Source: Geomonas edaphica (GTDB lineage Bacteria > Desulfobacterota > Desulfuromonadia > Geobacterales > Geobacteraceae). Taken from it: 64,000 nucleotides of DNA. The notes beneath the pieces were generated by a model. It had not been told where the DNA came from. It saw only the letters and a list, made by a program, of their open reading frames with translations, and did no database searches. Both the position numbers and the translations under genes were made by a program. Below, in pieces: positions 44,562 through 53,490 of this stretch. How positions within the stretch are numbered: the first letter of the stretch is position 1; each line of letters starts with the position of its first letter. The stretch covers positions 1,018,546 to 1,082,545 of the forward strand of contig NZ_SSYB01000004.1 of assembly GCF_004917075.1 (NCBI RefSeq). The letters run 5' to 3'.

Positions 44562-46129
44562 CGCGCCTTCTCGTCCGCCACGTAGACCCCGCACGAAGGG
44601 GGGTCGATCTGGTAGTAGCGCAGCACGGCCTCGATGCTGCCGCGGTTCAACTGCGTTCCCTCAGTCAAAAGCAGAAGTCCCGTCCCGCTGTAGAGGTTCC
44701 TGGTGAGCCGCATCCCTTCCTTTAGGCGCTTCGGCTCGACCTCGCGTTCGGTTACCGTCTCGGTCACGGCGATCTTCACACTCCCCGCGTCGCTGCGCCC
44801 GGATGGGGCCCAACTGACGAAGATCCCCCCCGACGGGGGATCGACCTGGTAGCTGCGTACGACGGCCATGATGCGCCCCGCGTCGAGCACGGTGCCGCGT
44901 TCCACGATGAGCGCCCCGGAACCGCTGAAAAGGTCGCGGGTGGTGGTCATCCCCTCCAGAAGCTGCTTCGGGCGGAGCTCCTTCTCCGCCGCCTCGGCGC
45001 GCCGAGAGTAGGCTGCGAGGTAGAGCTCGCGCACGTGCCGTTCCGCGGCGGGGTAGAGCTCCGGATCGAGGCTCTTGCCGAGCTCCTGCGTGATGCGCGC
45101 GAAAAGGGCGGGAAGCGGATCGTCGCCGCGCTGCTCGGTAAGCTCGCGGTCCACGAAGTCAGCCATGGCGATGATGCGGGCGCCCAAGGGGATGCCGCTT
45201 CCGCTCAGCCCATCGGGGAACCCTGCGCCGTCGTAGCGCTCGTGGTGGTGCCGGATCAGCACCCCCGCCTCGCGCAATTCCTCGACCGCGTCCAGGGTGG
45301 CCTGTCCGCGCACCGCGTGCTGCAAGAAGATGCCGGTTTCCTCACGGGTCATCGCGGACATCCGCTTTTGCAGGATCTCCTGGCTGATGCCGATCACGCC
45401 GATGTCGTGCAAAAGAGCGGCGGTGCGCACCGTCTCGACCTCTTCGGGGGAGAGCCCCGCCTCGCGGGCTATCCGCACGCTCAGCTCGGTGACGTTCCGG
45501 GTGTGTTCCTGCAGCCGGCTCGAGTGGAGCTCGATGAGGCGGGAGAAGGCGACGATGGTCTCGCGGAAGGCATGCCCCACGCGCCGGTTACGCTCCTTCA
45601 ACTCCTCGTTCTGCCGCCTGATGGTCGCCGTCTGCTCCAAAACGCGCCCCTTCAGGTTGTCGTTCCAGGCGGAAAGCTCGCGGTTTTGCTCCTCGACAAG
45701 GGCGGTCAGACGCCGGTTTTCCTGGACCAGGTGGTACTGCTGCACCCCTTCCTGGATGGTGCGCACGAGCACGTCGTCGTCCCACGGTTTCAGGAGGTAG
45801 CGCGAGGCGCCACCCTTGTTGATGGCATCCATGGTGGCCGCCATGTCGGCGTAGCCGGTCAGGACCATGCGCACCGCGTCCGGGACGAGTCCCCGCGCCT
45901 GCTCGAGGAACTGCGCGCCGCTCATGCCGGGCATGCGCTGGTCCGAGAGGATGAGGGCGACGTCCGGGTGCTCCCTGAGCCTCTCCAGCCCCTCGGCCCC
46001 GGAGGCGGCCCGCAGCACCTCGAGCTCCACCTCCTGCTCCATGAGCAGGCGCGCAATGGAGCGGGTGATGTTCTCCTCGTCGTCAACCAGAAGCACCTTG
46101 TGCGGTGCCGTTTCTGTTTGTATGTCCAT
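44558..46129 (-). CDS. receiver-HD-GYP response regulator with duplicated C-terminal module
   Basis: A 523-residue regulator. Receiver (about 8-125, phospho-acceptor Asp63 in LSDQRMPGMSGAQFL, LKPWDDDVL), helical linker (about 130-190), HD-GYP domain (about 205-365: LLHDIGVIGISQEIL, LQHAVRGQ, RHHHERYDGAGFPDG, ADFVDRELT), then two copies of a short unit (about 370-435 and 450-515). The copies share LLEGM or LKEGM, TRDL/TRNL, YSGTG or FSGSG, GT, and YQVDPPSGG or YQIDPPSCG. The HD-GYP residues are essentially intact, so phosphodiesterase activity is likely. The stop overlaps the start of the GTPase gene. Confidence 0.92.
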   Translation of the reverse strand: MDIQTETAPHKVLLVDDEENITRSIARLLMEQEVELEVLRAASGAEGLERLREHPDVALILSDQRMPGMSGAQFLEQARGLVPDAVRMVLTGYADMAATMDAINKGGASRYLLKPWDDDVLVRTIQEGVQQYHLVQENRRLTALVEEQNRELSAWNDNLKGRVLEQTATIRRQNEELKERNRRVGHAFRETIVAFSRLIELHSSRLQEHTRNVTELSVRIAREAGLSPEEVETVRTAALLHDIGVIGISQEILQKRMSAMTREETGIFLQHAVRGQATLDAVEELREAGVLIRHHHERYDGAGFPDGLSGSGIPLGARIIAMADFVDRELTEQRGDDPLPALFARITQELGKSLDPELYPAAERHVRELYLAAYSRRAEAAEKELRPKQLLEGMTTTRDLFSGSGALIVERGTVLDAGRIMAVVRSYQVDPPSGGIFVSWAPSGRSDAGSVKIAVTETVTEREVEPKRLKEGMRLTRNLYSGTGLLLLTEGTQLNRGSIEAVLRYYQIDPPSCGVYVADEKAR

Positions 46130-46194
46130 CCGTTGCTCCTCGTTTGCGTCATAGGGCGCGTGCGCCGCAGGAGGGCGCCTTACGCCGCGTCACC

Positions 46195-47010
46195 TCACGC
46201 CGCGCGGGCGATGGTGACCAGCAGCTCCACCGCACCGTCACCCGGCGGGTGGAACTGCCGCAGGTTCAGCCGGAATCCCCCGGTCTCGACGGTGCCTGAA
46301 CCGGGAGCCGCCGCGGAAAAACCGTCGCCCAGGTCTGCGAACTGCGGCAACGCTTCGGCAAGGCGTCGCCCCACCAGTTGCCCGTCGGCGACCTGCAAAA
46401 GATCCGCCGCCTCCCGGTTCATCTGCAGCACGATGCCGTCGCCGTTCAGGGCGAGCACCCCGAACGGCAGATGGTCCAGGATGAGGGCCGCGTGCGCCAG
46501 CGAGGCGTGTTCCTGCATGAAACCGCAGGAGCATGAGGCCGCCCGCCGTGCGAGGTCCGCGTTCAGCTCTCTCAACTCGTCCGTCTTGCGCCTCAGTTCC
46601 TCGGCCAACTGCTCGTTCCTGCGCTGGGTGGCGAAGTGCTCGAGCGCCTTGGCGACCGTCACCCTCAGCTCGTCGTCGTTCCACGGCTTCGGGATGAACT
46701 TGTAGATCTTCCCCTCGTTGATGGCGGCGACCACCGCCGCGGTGTCGGCGTACCCGGAGAGGACGATACGGATCGTCTCGGGATGGCTCTTGAACACCTC
46801 CTTCAGGAACTCGACCCCGTTCATCCCCGGCATCCTAAAGTCCGATATCACCACCTGCACCTGCGGCGAGGCGTTCAGAAGTTCGAGCCCCTCTTCGCCG
46901 GAGGCCGCGGTGAGTATCTCGTAGTCGTCGTCGATGAAGATGCGCTCGAGGGCGCGGAGCACGTTGCGCTCGTCGTCCACGCATAGGATCCTGGTCTGGT
47001 GATCACTCAT
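46195..47010 (-). CDS. receiver-PAS response regulator
   Basis: A 271-residue protein starting at the ATG at 47010. The frame extends to a TTG at 47019, but GAGGGGG fits the ATG. The receiver (about 5-125) has VVISDFRMPGMNGVEFL and FIPKPWNDDELR. A coiled coil and a cysteine pair (ASCSCGF) lead to a PAS-like domain (about 175-265, LDHLPFGVLALNGDGIVLQMNREAADLLQ) with no enzymatic output. It may relay the signal by protein contact. It overlaps the end of the upstream kinase gene by 8 bases, so both are in one operon and form a likely kinase-regulator pair. Confidence 0.9.
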   Translation of the reverse strand: MSDHQTRILCVDDERNVLRALERIFIDDDYEILTAASGEEGLELLNASPQVQVVISDFRMPGMNGVEFLKEVFKSHPETIRIVLSGYADTAAVVAAINEGKIYKFIPKPWNDDELRVTVAKALEHFATQRRNEQLAEELRRKTDELRELNADLARRAASCSCGFMQEHASLAHAALILDHLPFGVLALNGDGIVLQMNREAADLLQVADGQLVGRRLAEALPQFADLGDGFSAAAPGSGTVETGGFRLNLRQFHPPGDGAVELLVTIARAA

Positions 47011-50000
47011 CTGAGCCAACCCCCTCTATCGGGAGCCTGATGGTGAAGGTGGTGCCGACCCCAACCTCGCTTTCCACCTCGATGCTCCCGTGATGTTTCT
47101 TGATGATGTCGTAACTGATGGAGAGGCCGAGCCCGGTTCCCTTACCGACCTCTTTGGTGGTGAAAAACGGTTCGAAGATCCGGCTTCTGAGCTCCTCCGG
47201 GATACCGCCACCCGTGTCGCTGATGGCTATGAGGACCTGATCCCCCTCGCGCCTGGTGGCTACGGTGATCTCCCCCTGTTTCTCGATGGCGTGCGCCGCG
47301 TTCACCAGCATGTTTAGGAACACCTGGTTCAACTGCTGCGGTAGGCACTTAACCGGCGGGAGTTCGCCGTAGTCGCGCGTGAGCGTGGTCTTGTACTTGA
47401 GCTCGTTCCAGGCGATGGTGATGGTGCTCTCGATGCATTCGTTCAGGTCCACGTAGGTGGCCTGCGCGTCGTCCACCCTGGAGAAGCTCTTCAGGTTCTG
47501 CACGATGTTGCGCACCCTCTCCGCTCCGTCCTGGGACTCGGCCAGGAGGCTCCGTGCATCCGCGAGGATGTAATCCACCTTGAACTTCTTGCGCGCCTGG
47601 GAGATGCGCTCCCTTGCCTCCGGCGTCGCCGCGGCGAGCCCGTCGGACTGGGCCTCCAGGAATCCTTCCAGCCGCTCGAGGTATTTCCCCATGGTGCCTA
47701 GGTTGCTGGAGATGAACCCCATGGGGTTGTTGATCTCGTGGGCGACCCCGGCCGCCAGCTGCCCTATCGAGGCCATCTTCTCCTGCTGCAAAAGCTGCGA
47801 GTGGGTTGCCTTCAGCTCCTGGTAGGCGACGATGAGTTCCTCAGAGACCCGCTTGATCTCGGTCAGGTCGTGCAGCATGATCACCTGCGACCCCTGTTCA
47901 CCGTACGGATAGATCCTGAGGGTGAACCAGCGCCCCGATGCCTCGTGCTGCAGCTCGGCCTGCCCGCGGTCCAGGGTGCTCAGGTCGAGCCCTGCCCCTT
48001 GCATCAGGTCGCGCCAGTTGGCCGAGACCAGGCGCGAGTAGGAGTTGCCGGTCAGCTGCTTGAAAGCGCGGTTGCAGCGCCTGACCCGCCCCTGGCTGTC
48101 CACCATGGCCACCAGGTCGTCGACGCAGTCCATGGTCTGTTCCCATTCCCGTTTTCCCTTCTCCACCTGCCGGAACAGCTCCGAGAGCTGCTCGTGCTTC
48201 AGGACCATCTCCGCCTGGTTCTTCAAAAGCTGGCGCTCGGCGTTCTTCTTCGCCGTGATCTCCTCTTTCACCCCGAGGAAGTGGGTGATGCGCCCCTGCT
48301 GGTCGCAGATCGGGGCGATGGTCGCGTTCTCCCAGAAGAAGGTGCCGTCCTTGCGCTTGTTGTTGAACTCGCCGTGCCATTCCTTCCCGGCCGTTATGGT
48401 CTCCCACAGCTGCCGGTAGGTTTCCTCCAACTGACGTCCCGACTTTAGGATGCTCGGCTTTTGACCCAGCGCTTCCTCCTTCTTAAAGCCGCTCACCTCG
48501 CAGAACTTCCGGTTCACGTACTGGATCACCCCCTGGGCATCGGTGATCACGATGGCGCTCGCGCTCTGTTCCACCGCCTCGGAGAACAGGTGCAGGGACT
48601 CTTCGGCACGGGCCCGCTCGGTGATGTCGTACAGCGTCTCCACCACCGCGATGGTTTCGCCGTCCCTGGTGACCGGCGCCGCATCGAAGAAGAGGTAGCG
48701 TTCCCTGCCGTTCAGGTTGTGGTACCACCCCTCGGCCCTGATGATCCCCTTCATCACGACGTCGCAGCTGTAGGTCGGGTAGAACTCTGCGGCCCGGTCG
48801 GTCTTCCCGGACATGATGAGGTCGCACAGGGTGGGGCGTTTGGTCGGGTAGAAGGGTTCCCACTGCCGGTCGGTGCCGAGCATCTCGGTCGCGGGCATTC
48901 CGGTCAGCTCCGCGATGGCGCGGTTCCAGACGATGATGCGGTGGTTTCTGTCGATAACGAAGAGCGGCGTGGAGGTGTTCTCCAGAAGGCTCTCGACGAA
49001 ACGGCGCTCCTCCTCAAGCATCCCCTCCAGGCGCCGGTCCATGGAGATGTCCCTGAAACTGCCTCGCATGCCGAGACTCTCGCCGTCGGCGCCACGCACC
49101 TCCCGGCAGGTGTACTTGAACCAGCGCTGCTCCCCGCCTTTTGTGTTGAGGCGCAACTCCACGGGGGATGCCTGCTTGTCCGGGGCCGCACCGCAGCAGT
49201 TGCGGCGCAACAGCTCGCGGTCGTCCGGGTGGATGATGCTCTCCAGAAGGCCGGGGACGGCCAGAAACTCGCGGTCGGTGTAGCCGGTCAGCGCTTCGCA
49301 GTTAGAGGAGATGTAGCGCAGCGAGCCGTCCGGGTTCGTGAGGATGGCGAGTTCCGAGGTGAATTCGGCGATGATGCGGTAGAGCTCCTGGTTCTCCTCC
49401 AGGGTCTCCTGACGTCTGTCCATGGTTTCCACCATGTCATTCACAGCGAGCGCCAGGTGCTCCAGTTCGTCGCCGGTCGCTATGGATACGAGCCGTTCCG
49501 GCCCCTTCTTTTGGTTGAGAGTGCCGACGTGGTTTACCAGCCGAGCGAGCGGTTCGGTGATGTGCCGGATCAGGCGCCATAGCGTCACCTGGGTCAAAAG
49601 GAGGATGATGACGAGAGCCGCGGCGAAAAAAAGGCGCGCCTCCCTGAGCGGTTCGTACGCCTCCGTTTCGGGGTACTGCACCGCCACGATGAAGTTCGCG
49701 TTTTTCAACGGAAGGGCCGTGGAGATCCAGGTCTCTCCCGCGGCGTCCCGGGTCTCACCGCTGGCCATGACGTTTCTCTGCAGCGCGTCGTCGATGGCCG
49801 GATTCTCCCCGGGGGCGAGGTAGGACATCACCTGGCTTTGGTCCGGATGCCAGACGATGGTGCGGTTTCTCTCCATAACCAGCAGGCGCCCGCGCTTTCC
49901 GACCGTGTGGAGCGCCCGGTCGGTTCTGCCGTCTTCGTGGAGGTCGTGATGTCCCGCCAAAAGCCCGGCCACGCTGCCGTCTGCGCGCAGGATAGGAACC

Positions 50001-50470
50001 CCGAAGCTGATCAGGGGGTGTTTGGGGGGGGCGGAGGAGAAGTAGGGGGCGGAGATGTAGGGCTTGCCGGTGGCGAGGGTGAAGGCGACGTAGCTGTTCC
50101 CCTTCTGGATCGGGCTCTGTGTCGTATGGGGGCTTTGCGCGATGCTGCGCCCTTCCGCATCGATCACCTCAAGGCCGCCGTTGAAGAAGGTGCGCGCCGC
50201 GCGGAACTGGTCGAGCGCCTGCTGCATCTTCTTCGGGTCGTCGAGCAGGGCAGGATCGATCCCCTTCGCCATCAGATCGAGCATCTGCCGTGAGTGCAAA
50301 AGCTCGTCATCGATGTAGCGAGAGGCGAGGGCCAGCGTCGCCGCGTGCTGCCGCGCCACGGTCTCGATCAGGGCGTGGGCCAGGTAGCGGTACCCCGCCA
50401 GGGTGAGCAGCACCATAAGTGATGACACCAGCAGGAACACCGGCCCGGATATCTTGGTCTTTATCCTCAT
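47003..50470 (-). CDS. large membrane sensor kinase with Cache and four PAS domains
   Basis: A 1155-residue kinase. Transmembrane helix (about 10-30), periplasmic double-Cache-like domain (about 35-275, with [22 protein letters not shown]), second transmembrane helix (about 283-305), HAMP (about 305-360), four PAS domains (about 370-490, 495-620, 630-750, 775-880), a HisKA domain with [12 protein letters not shown] and an ATPase domain with [21 protein letters not shown] and GTGLGLSI. The second PAS closely resembles the second PAS of the EAL protein at 31.6 kb (ILxWNRA, YPT/YPS, EGWYxNLNGxxRY). It has no receiver of its own and overlaps the receiver-PAS gene. Confidence 0.95.
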   Translation of the reverse strand: MRIKTKISGPVFLLVSSLMVLLTLAGYRYLAHALIETVARQHAATLALASRYIDDELLHSRQMLDLMAKGIDPALLDDPKKMQQALDQFRAARTFFNGGLEVIDAEGRSIAQSPHTTQSPIQKGNSYVAFTLATGKPYISAPYFSSAPPKHPLISFGVPILRADGSVAGLLAGHHDLHEDGRTDRALHTVGKRGRLLVMERNRTIVWHPDQSQVMSYLAPGENPAIDDALQRNVMASGETRDAAGETWISTALPLKNANFIVAVQYPETEAYEPLREARLFFAAALVIILLLTQVTLWRLIRHITEPLARLVNHVGTLNQKKGPERLVSIATGDELEHLALAVNDMVETMDRRQETLEENQELYRIIAEFTSELAILTNPDGSLRYISSNCEALTGYTDREFLAVPGLLESIIHPDDRELLRRNCCGAAPDKQASPVELRLNTKGGEQRWFKYTCREVRGADGESLGMRGSFRDISMDRRLEGMLEEERRFVESLLENTSTPLFVIDRNHRIIVWNRAIAELTGMPATEMLGTDRQWEPFYPTKRPTLCDLIMSGKTDRAAEFYPTYSCDVVMKGIIRAEGWYHNLNGRERYLFFDAAPVTRDGETIAVVETLYDITERARAEESLHLFSEAVEQSASAIVITDAQGVIQYVNRKFCEVSGFKKEEALGQKPSILKSGRQLEETYRQLWETITAGKEWHGEFNNKRKDGTFFWENATIAPICDQQGRITHFLGVKEEITAKKNAERQLLKNQAEMVLKHEQLSELFRQVEKGKREWEQTMDCVDDLVAMVDSQGRVRRCNRAFKQLTGNSYSRLVSANWRDLMQGAGLDLSTLDRGQAELQHEASGRWFTLRIYPYGEQGSQVIMLHDLTEIKRVSEELIVAYQELKATHSQLLQQEKMASIGQLAAGVAHEINNPMGFISSNLGTMGKYLERLEGFLEAQSDGLAAATPEARERISQARKKFKVDYILADARSLLAESQDGAERVRNIVQNLKSFSRVDDAQATYVDLNECIESTITIAWNELKYKTTLTRDYGELPPVKCLPQQLNQVFLNMLVNAAHAIEKQGEITVATRREGDQVLIAISDTGGGIPEELRSRIFEPFFTTKEVGKGTGLGLSISYDIIKKHHGSIEVESEVGVGTTFTIRLPIEGVGSDE

Positions 50471-50611
50471 ATGCTTGCGCTCCGAAGAGGGCGTAAGGCA
50501 ACATCGCGTGACGAGATGCGCCTCCTCCGCTTCCTGCTTCCATCGGAAAAAACGCTGTTTTCTTGAGGGGAATATTGCGCTAACTTGCCGAAACGAAAAG
50601 GTTAATGTCTT

Positions 50612-51877
50612 TTAATTCGCTACGGTCGCGCCTTCGAGGTGCTGGGATAGGGGGAGTTCGACCCGGATGCAGGTTCCGGAGGCGTCGCTGGAGATGAGGA
50701 TGCGTCCGCCGTGCCCGGCGATGAAGCGCTGGGCGATGGTCAGACCGAGCCCCACGTGGCTGTCCGGGGCCTTGGTGGTGAAGAAGGGATCGAACAGCGA
50801 GGGGAGGTTTTCCGGCGGGATGCCGGGTCCGCTGTCGGAGATGACGATCTCGGCGAGTTCGCCCTGCGTGGCGACCGAGACGCTGATGGTGCCCGGGGCG
50901 CTGCCAAGCGCCTCGCAGGCGTTTTTTAAGAGTGCGACCAGCGCGGTGTTCAAGAGGGTGAGCGCCCCCTGCACGAATACGCCGTGCTCGGGCTGGGACC
51001 AGTGCACCTGGGTCCCCGGGGGGGTGAGCACCGTGGTCATGTCCACCAGCGGCTTCATGAGGCCGACGAGCTCCAACTCCTGCATCGCCTGGTTCGCAAG
51101 GCCGAGCTCTAGCTGCGCCATCTGCTGAACGATGAGGGCGATACGTTGCCCCCCCTCCTTAGTCTCGTGCAGCAGGGCGGGGAGGTCGAGGTTTATCTGG
51201 CGCAGGCGGTGCTTCTTTTCCAGTTGCAGGATCGCCTGGGCGGAATCTGGGTCGGCGGCGCGCAGCAGGTCCGTGAGCGCGTTTGCGTGCTGCTGCAGGG
51301 CGAAGGCGTAACGCTCCAGGGTCGAGAGGTTGCTCATCACGAAGCCCAAAGGGTTGTTGATGTAGTGGGCGGCCCCGGCGGCAAGGCGCGCGACGGCTCC
51401 CACTTTTTCCTGTTCTACCAGTTTCCTTTGGGTCTTCTGCAGCTTGGCGAGGGTCTGCTCGATCTCATGTCGCGCCCTGGCGAGGGCGGTCTTCTGGCGG
51501 GTATTGCGCACGGCGGCACGGATGCGGGCGAGGAGGTCGAGTTCCTGGAACGGCTTGACGATGTAGTCATCGGCCCCAAGATCGAGGCCCGCAGCGATCT
51601 GCTCGTGGGTTCCCTGGGATGTGAAGAGGATCACGGAGTACATGCGATCGTGCAGGGGGGGCGCGCGCAGCACGTCGAGGCCTGAGAGCCCCGGCATCTC
51701 GACGTCGAGGAGCATCACGTCTGGAGGAGCGCTGGTCAAGGCGACGAGGGCGCTCGCCCCGTCCACCGCCTCCCGCACCCGGTAGCCGTCCTGGGAGAGA
51801 AGGGCGACCACGTAGCTGCGTATGGCGGCGCTGTCGTCAACGACGAGTATGTCCGGCTGCTCTGGGAATTCGGTCAT
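50612..51877 (-). CDS. receiver-histidine kinase hybrid with altered H-box
   Basis: A 421-residue cytoplasmic protein. Receiver (about 8-125; Asp58 in MLLDVEMPGLSGLDVL, YIVKPF), coiled coil (about 128-160), then a HisKA-like segment with GAAHYINNPLGF (His171), and an ATPase domain with LLKNACEALG, DSGPGIPPENL and GLGLTIAQRF. The residue after the histidine, normally Glu or Asp, is Tyr here. That acidic residue takes part in phosphotransfer or phosphatase activity in known kinases, so behaviour may differ. It is the first gene of the minus-strand series and is divergent from the siroheme protein gene. Confidence 0.92.
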   Translation of the reverse strand: MTEFPEQPDILVVDDSAAIRSYVVALLSQDGYRVREAVDGASALVALTSAPPDVMLLDVEMPGLSGLDVLRAPPLHDRMYSVILFTSQGTHEQIAAGLDLGADDYIVKPFQELDLLARIRAAVRNTRQKTALARARHEIEQTLAKLQKTQRKLVEQEKVGAVARLAAGAAHYINNPLGFVMSNLSTLERYAFALQQHANALTDLLRAADPDSAQAILQLEKKHRLRQINLDLPALLHETKEGGQRIALIVQQMAQLELGLANQAMQELELVGLMKPLVDMTTVLTPPGTQVHWSQPEHGVFVQGALTLLNTALVALLKNACEALGSAPGTISVSVATQGELAEIVISDSGPGIPPENLPSLFDPFFTTKAPDSHVGLGLTIAQRFIAGHGGRILISSDASGTCIRVELPLSQHLEGATVAN

Positions 51878-51980
51878 AGTTCCAAACCCGCATCGGCGTG
51901 TTTCTTAGCGGCGCCGTCGGTTGCCTGTCCGGCGCACCTTTCTCATCGGCCGAGGATGACTTCCACTGAAGCCTTTTTCG

Positions 51981-52010
51981 TTGCCGGGGCTGAGGCTTTT
52001 CCTGTACTAT
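51981..52010 (+). promoter_or_regulatory. candidate promoter for the siroheme protein gene
   Basis: TTGCCG (51981-51986) and TACTAT (52005-52010) are spaced 18 bases. The leader would include a GCCGGC/GCCGGC hairpin followed by TTTT (about 52020-52040) and the CAGGAG ribosome-binding site, so early termination or translation control is possible. Confidence 0.4.
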
Positions 52011-52061
52011 CCGTGACCATGCCGGCTGCGGCCGGCTTTTAACGTACAGGAGACAAAAGCC

Positions 52062-53351
52062 ATGTCCATAGACAGAAATCTGCGCCTGGAGGGGATCTAT
52101 CCCCAGCGCCAGAAGGAGTTTTTCATGCAGCGCGTCAAGCTCCCCGCCGGGATCATCTCCGCCGACCAAGCGCTCAAGGTGGCGCAGGTAGCCGGGGTCC
52201 ACGCGCGCGGCCTCGTGCATCTTACCACGAGGGGGAGCATCGAGCTGCACTGGCTGTCCGAGGAGGCGCTCCCTTTGGTTGCGACCCAACTCGCGCAGGT
52301 GGGGTTGTACAACCGTGGCGCCTGCGGCGGCGCGGTGCGCGGCGTCATCTGCGGCAGCCTCTCCGCAGCCGGTGCCCCCGCCCTTGAGGCGTTAGTCAGG
52401 AAGATCCACCGGCACTTCACCGGGAACCCGCGTTTTGAGAAGCTCCCGAAGAAGTTCAAGATCGGCGTCGAGGCGGACACGGCAAGCCGCAGGCACCTGA
52501 TCCAGGACCTCTGCTTCATCCCGGTTCCCTCCGATGACGAGAGGTCGCGCTACGACGTCTACGCGGCCGGCGGGCTCGGGCGCGAGCCGACCCCGGGCTT
52601 TTTGCTGGCGCAAGGAGTCGCGGAGGATGCTCTCATCCCGCTTACCGAGAACGTGCTCAGGGAGTACGAGGCGAACACGCCTCCCCCGAAGCGTCTGAAG
52701 CACCTCGTGCGCGAAATCGGGCAGGAGGAGTTTCGCCGCAGGGTGATGGGGGAAGGGGCGCTCGAGGAGCTCACCACCGTTCCCACCCTGACCGGGAGCC
52801 TGGTGCCGGTACCTGCCGATTCCGAGGATCGGCTCGAGGCGCACGTCTTCGCCGGGGAGCTTCAGGCGGAAGGGCTCGCGGCCCTTGCCCGTGTCGCGGC
52901 GCAGTTTTGCGGTGGGATCCTCATGGTGACCGGGAACCAGAGCGTGGTGATGCACGTGGTCGAGGAGGCGGATCGGGAGAAGGCGCGCGAGGCGCTGGCG
53001 CAGGCCGGGTTTGCCGGAGCGAGCGCTGCGGAGCGGGTGGTGTTCCGGTGCTGCCCGGGGAGCCACGAGTGCATCATGGGGCTTGCCCCGACCCGGGAGG
53101 TGGCGGCCGCCGTGGTGGCTGAGCTTGGGGAGGAGGCGCTTGCCATGAACTGGGCCATTTCCGGTTGTCCGAACTGCTGTGCCCAGCCGCAGCTCGCGCA
53201 GGCGGGGATCGTCGCTTCGCGTCTGGTGAACGACCAGGCCGGGCGCGCGCCGCGTTTCGATCTGTACCGTGCCGGTGCCGGCCCCTTCGCCGAGCCGGTG
53301 CAGCAAGGGCTTACCCTGGCCCAGCTCCTCGCTGCGGTCAAAGAAGTCTAA
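52062..53351 (+). CDS. nitrite/sulfite reductase-like siroheme iron-sulfur protein
   Basis: A 429-residue protein of the siroheme/[4Fe-4S] nitrite and sulfite reductase superfamily. An N-terminal ferredoxin-like half domain (ARGLVHLTTRGSIELHWLSEE) is followed by a substrate-binding core (RGVICGSL). The cluster and siroheme cysteines sit near the C-terminus in CCPGSHEC and GCPNCCAQP (C-x5-C ... C-x3-C). It is shorter than assimilatory sulfite reductase (about 570), so the natural substrate is uncertain. CAGGAG precedes the ATG. No reductase subunit or siroheme synthesis gene is next to it, and the electron donor is unknown. Confidence 0.85.
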   Translation: MSIDRNLRLEGIYPQRQKEFFMQRVKLPAGIISADQALKVAQVAGVHARGLVHLTTRGSIELHWLSEEALPLVATQLAQVGLYNRGACGGAVRGVICGSLSAAGAPALEALVRKIHRHFTGNPRFEKLPKKFKIGVEADTASRRHLIQDLCFIPVPSDDERSRYDVYAAGGLGREPTPGFLLAQGVAEDALIPLTENVLREYEANTPPPKRLKHLVREIGQEEFRRRVMGEGALEELTTVPTLTGSLVPVPADSEDRLEAHVFAGELQAEGLAALARVAAQFCGGILMVTGNQSVVMHVVEEADREKAREALAQAGFAGASAAERVVFRCCPGSHECIMGLAPTREVAAAVVAELGEEALAMNWAISGCPNCCAQPQLAQAGIVASRLVNDQAGRAPRFDLYRAGAGPFAEPVQQGLTLAQLLAAVKEV

Positions 53352-53353
53352 AA

Positions 53354-53490
53354 ACGTTCAACGTTCAGCGTTCAACGTTACCCCCCCTCTCCCCCTTCTG
53401 CGGAGGCGAGGGGGGGGCTCCCACCTCTTGAGACAGCATCAAACTTGAAGCATTAAACGTTGAACGTTGAACGACCGTTCAGCCGTTCAG
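53354..53490. repeat. inverted CGTTCAA heptamer arrays around a GC-rich palindrome
   Basis: Left: ACGTTCAACGTTCAGCGTTC and AACGTT (about 53355-53380). Centre: a GC-rich palindrome (CCCCCTTCTGCGGAGG, GAGGGGGGG). Right: AAACGTTGAACGTTGAACG with CCGTTCAGCCGTTCAG (about 53455-53490). The left and right arms are reverse complements of the same heptamer. The left array is identical over 25 bases to one at 62.7 kb. It separates the siroheme protein gene from the convergent hybrid kinase gene. Confidence 0.8.

Noticed and set aside
53354..53490. Heptamer arrays as a CRISPR array
   Set aside because: The units are directly tandem with no spacers of constant length, and no cas genes are present.
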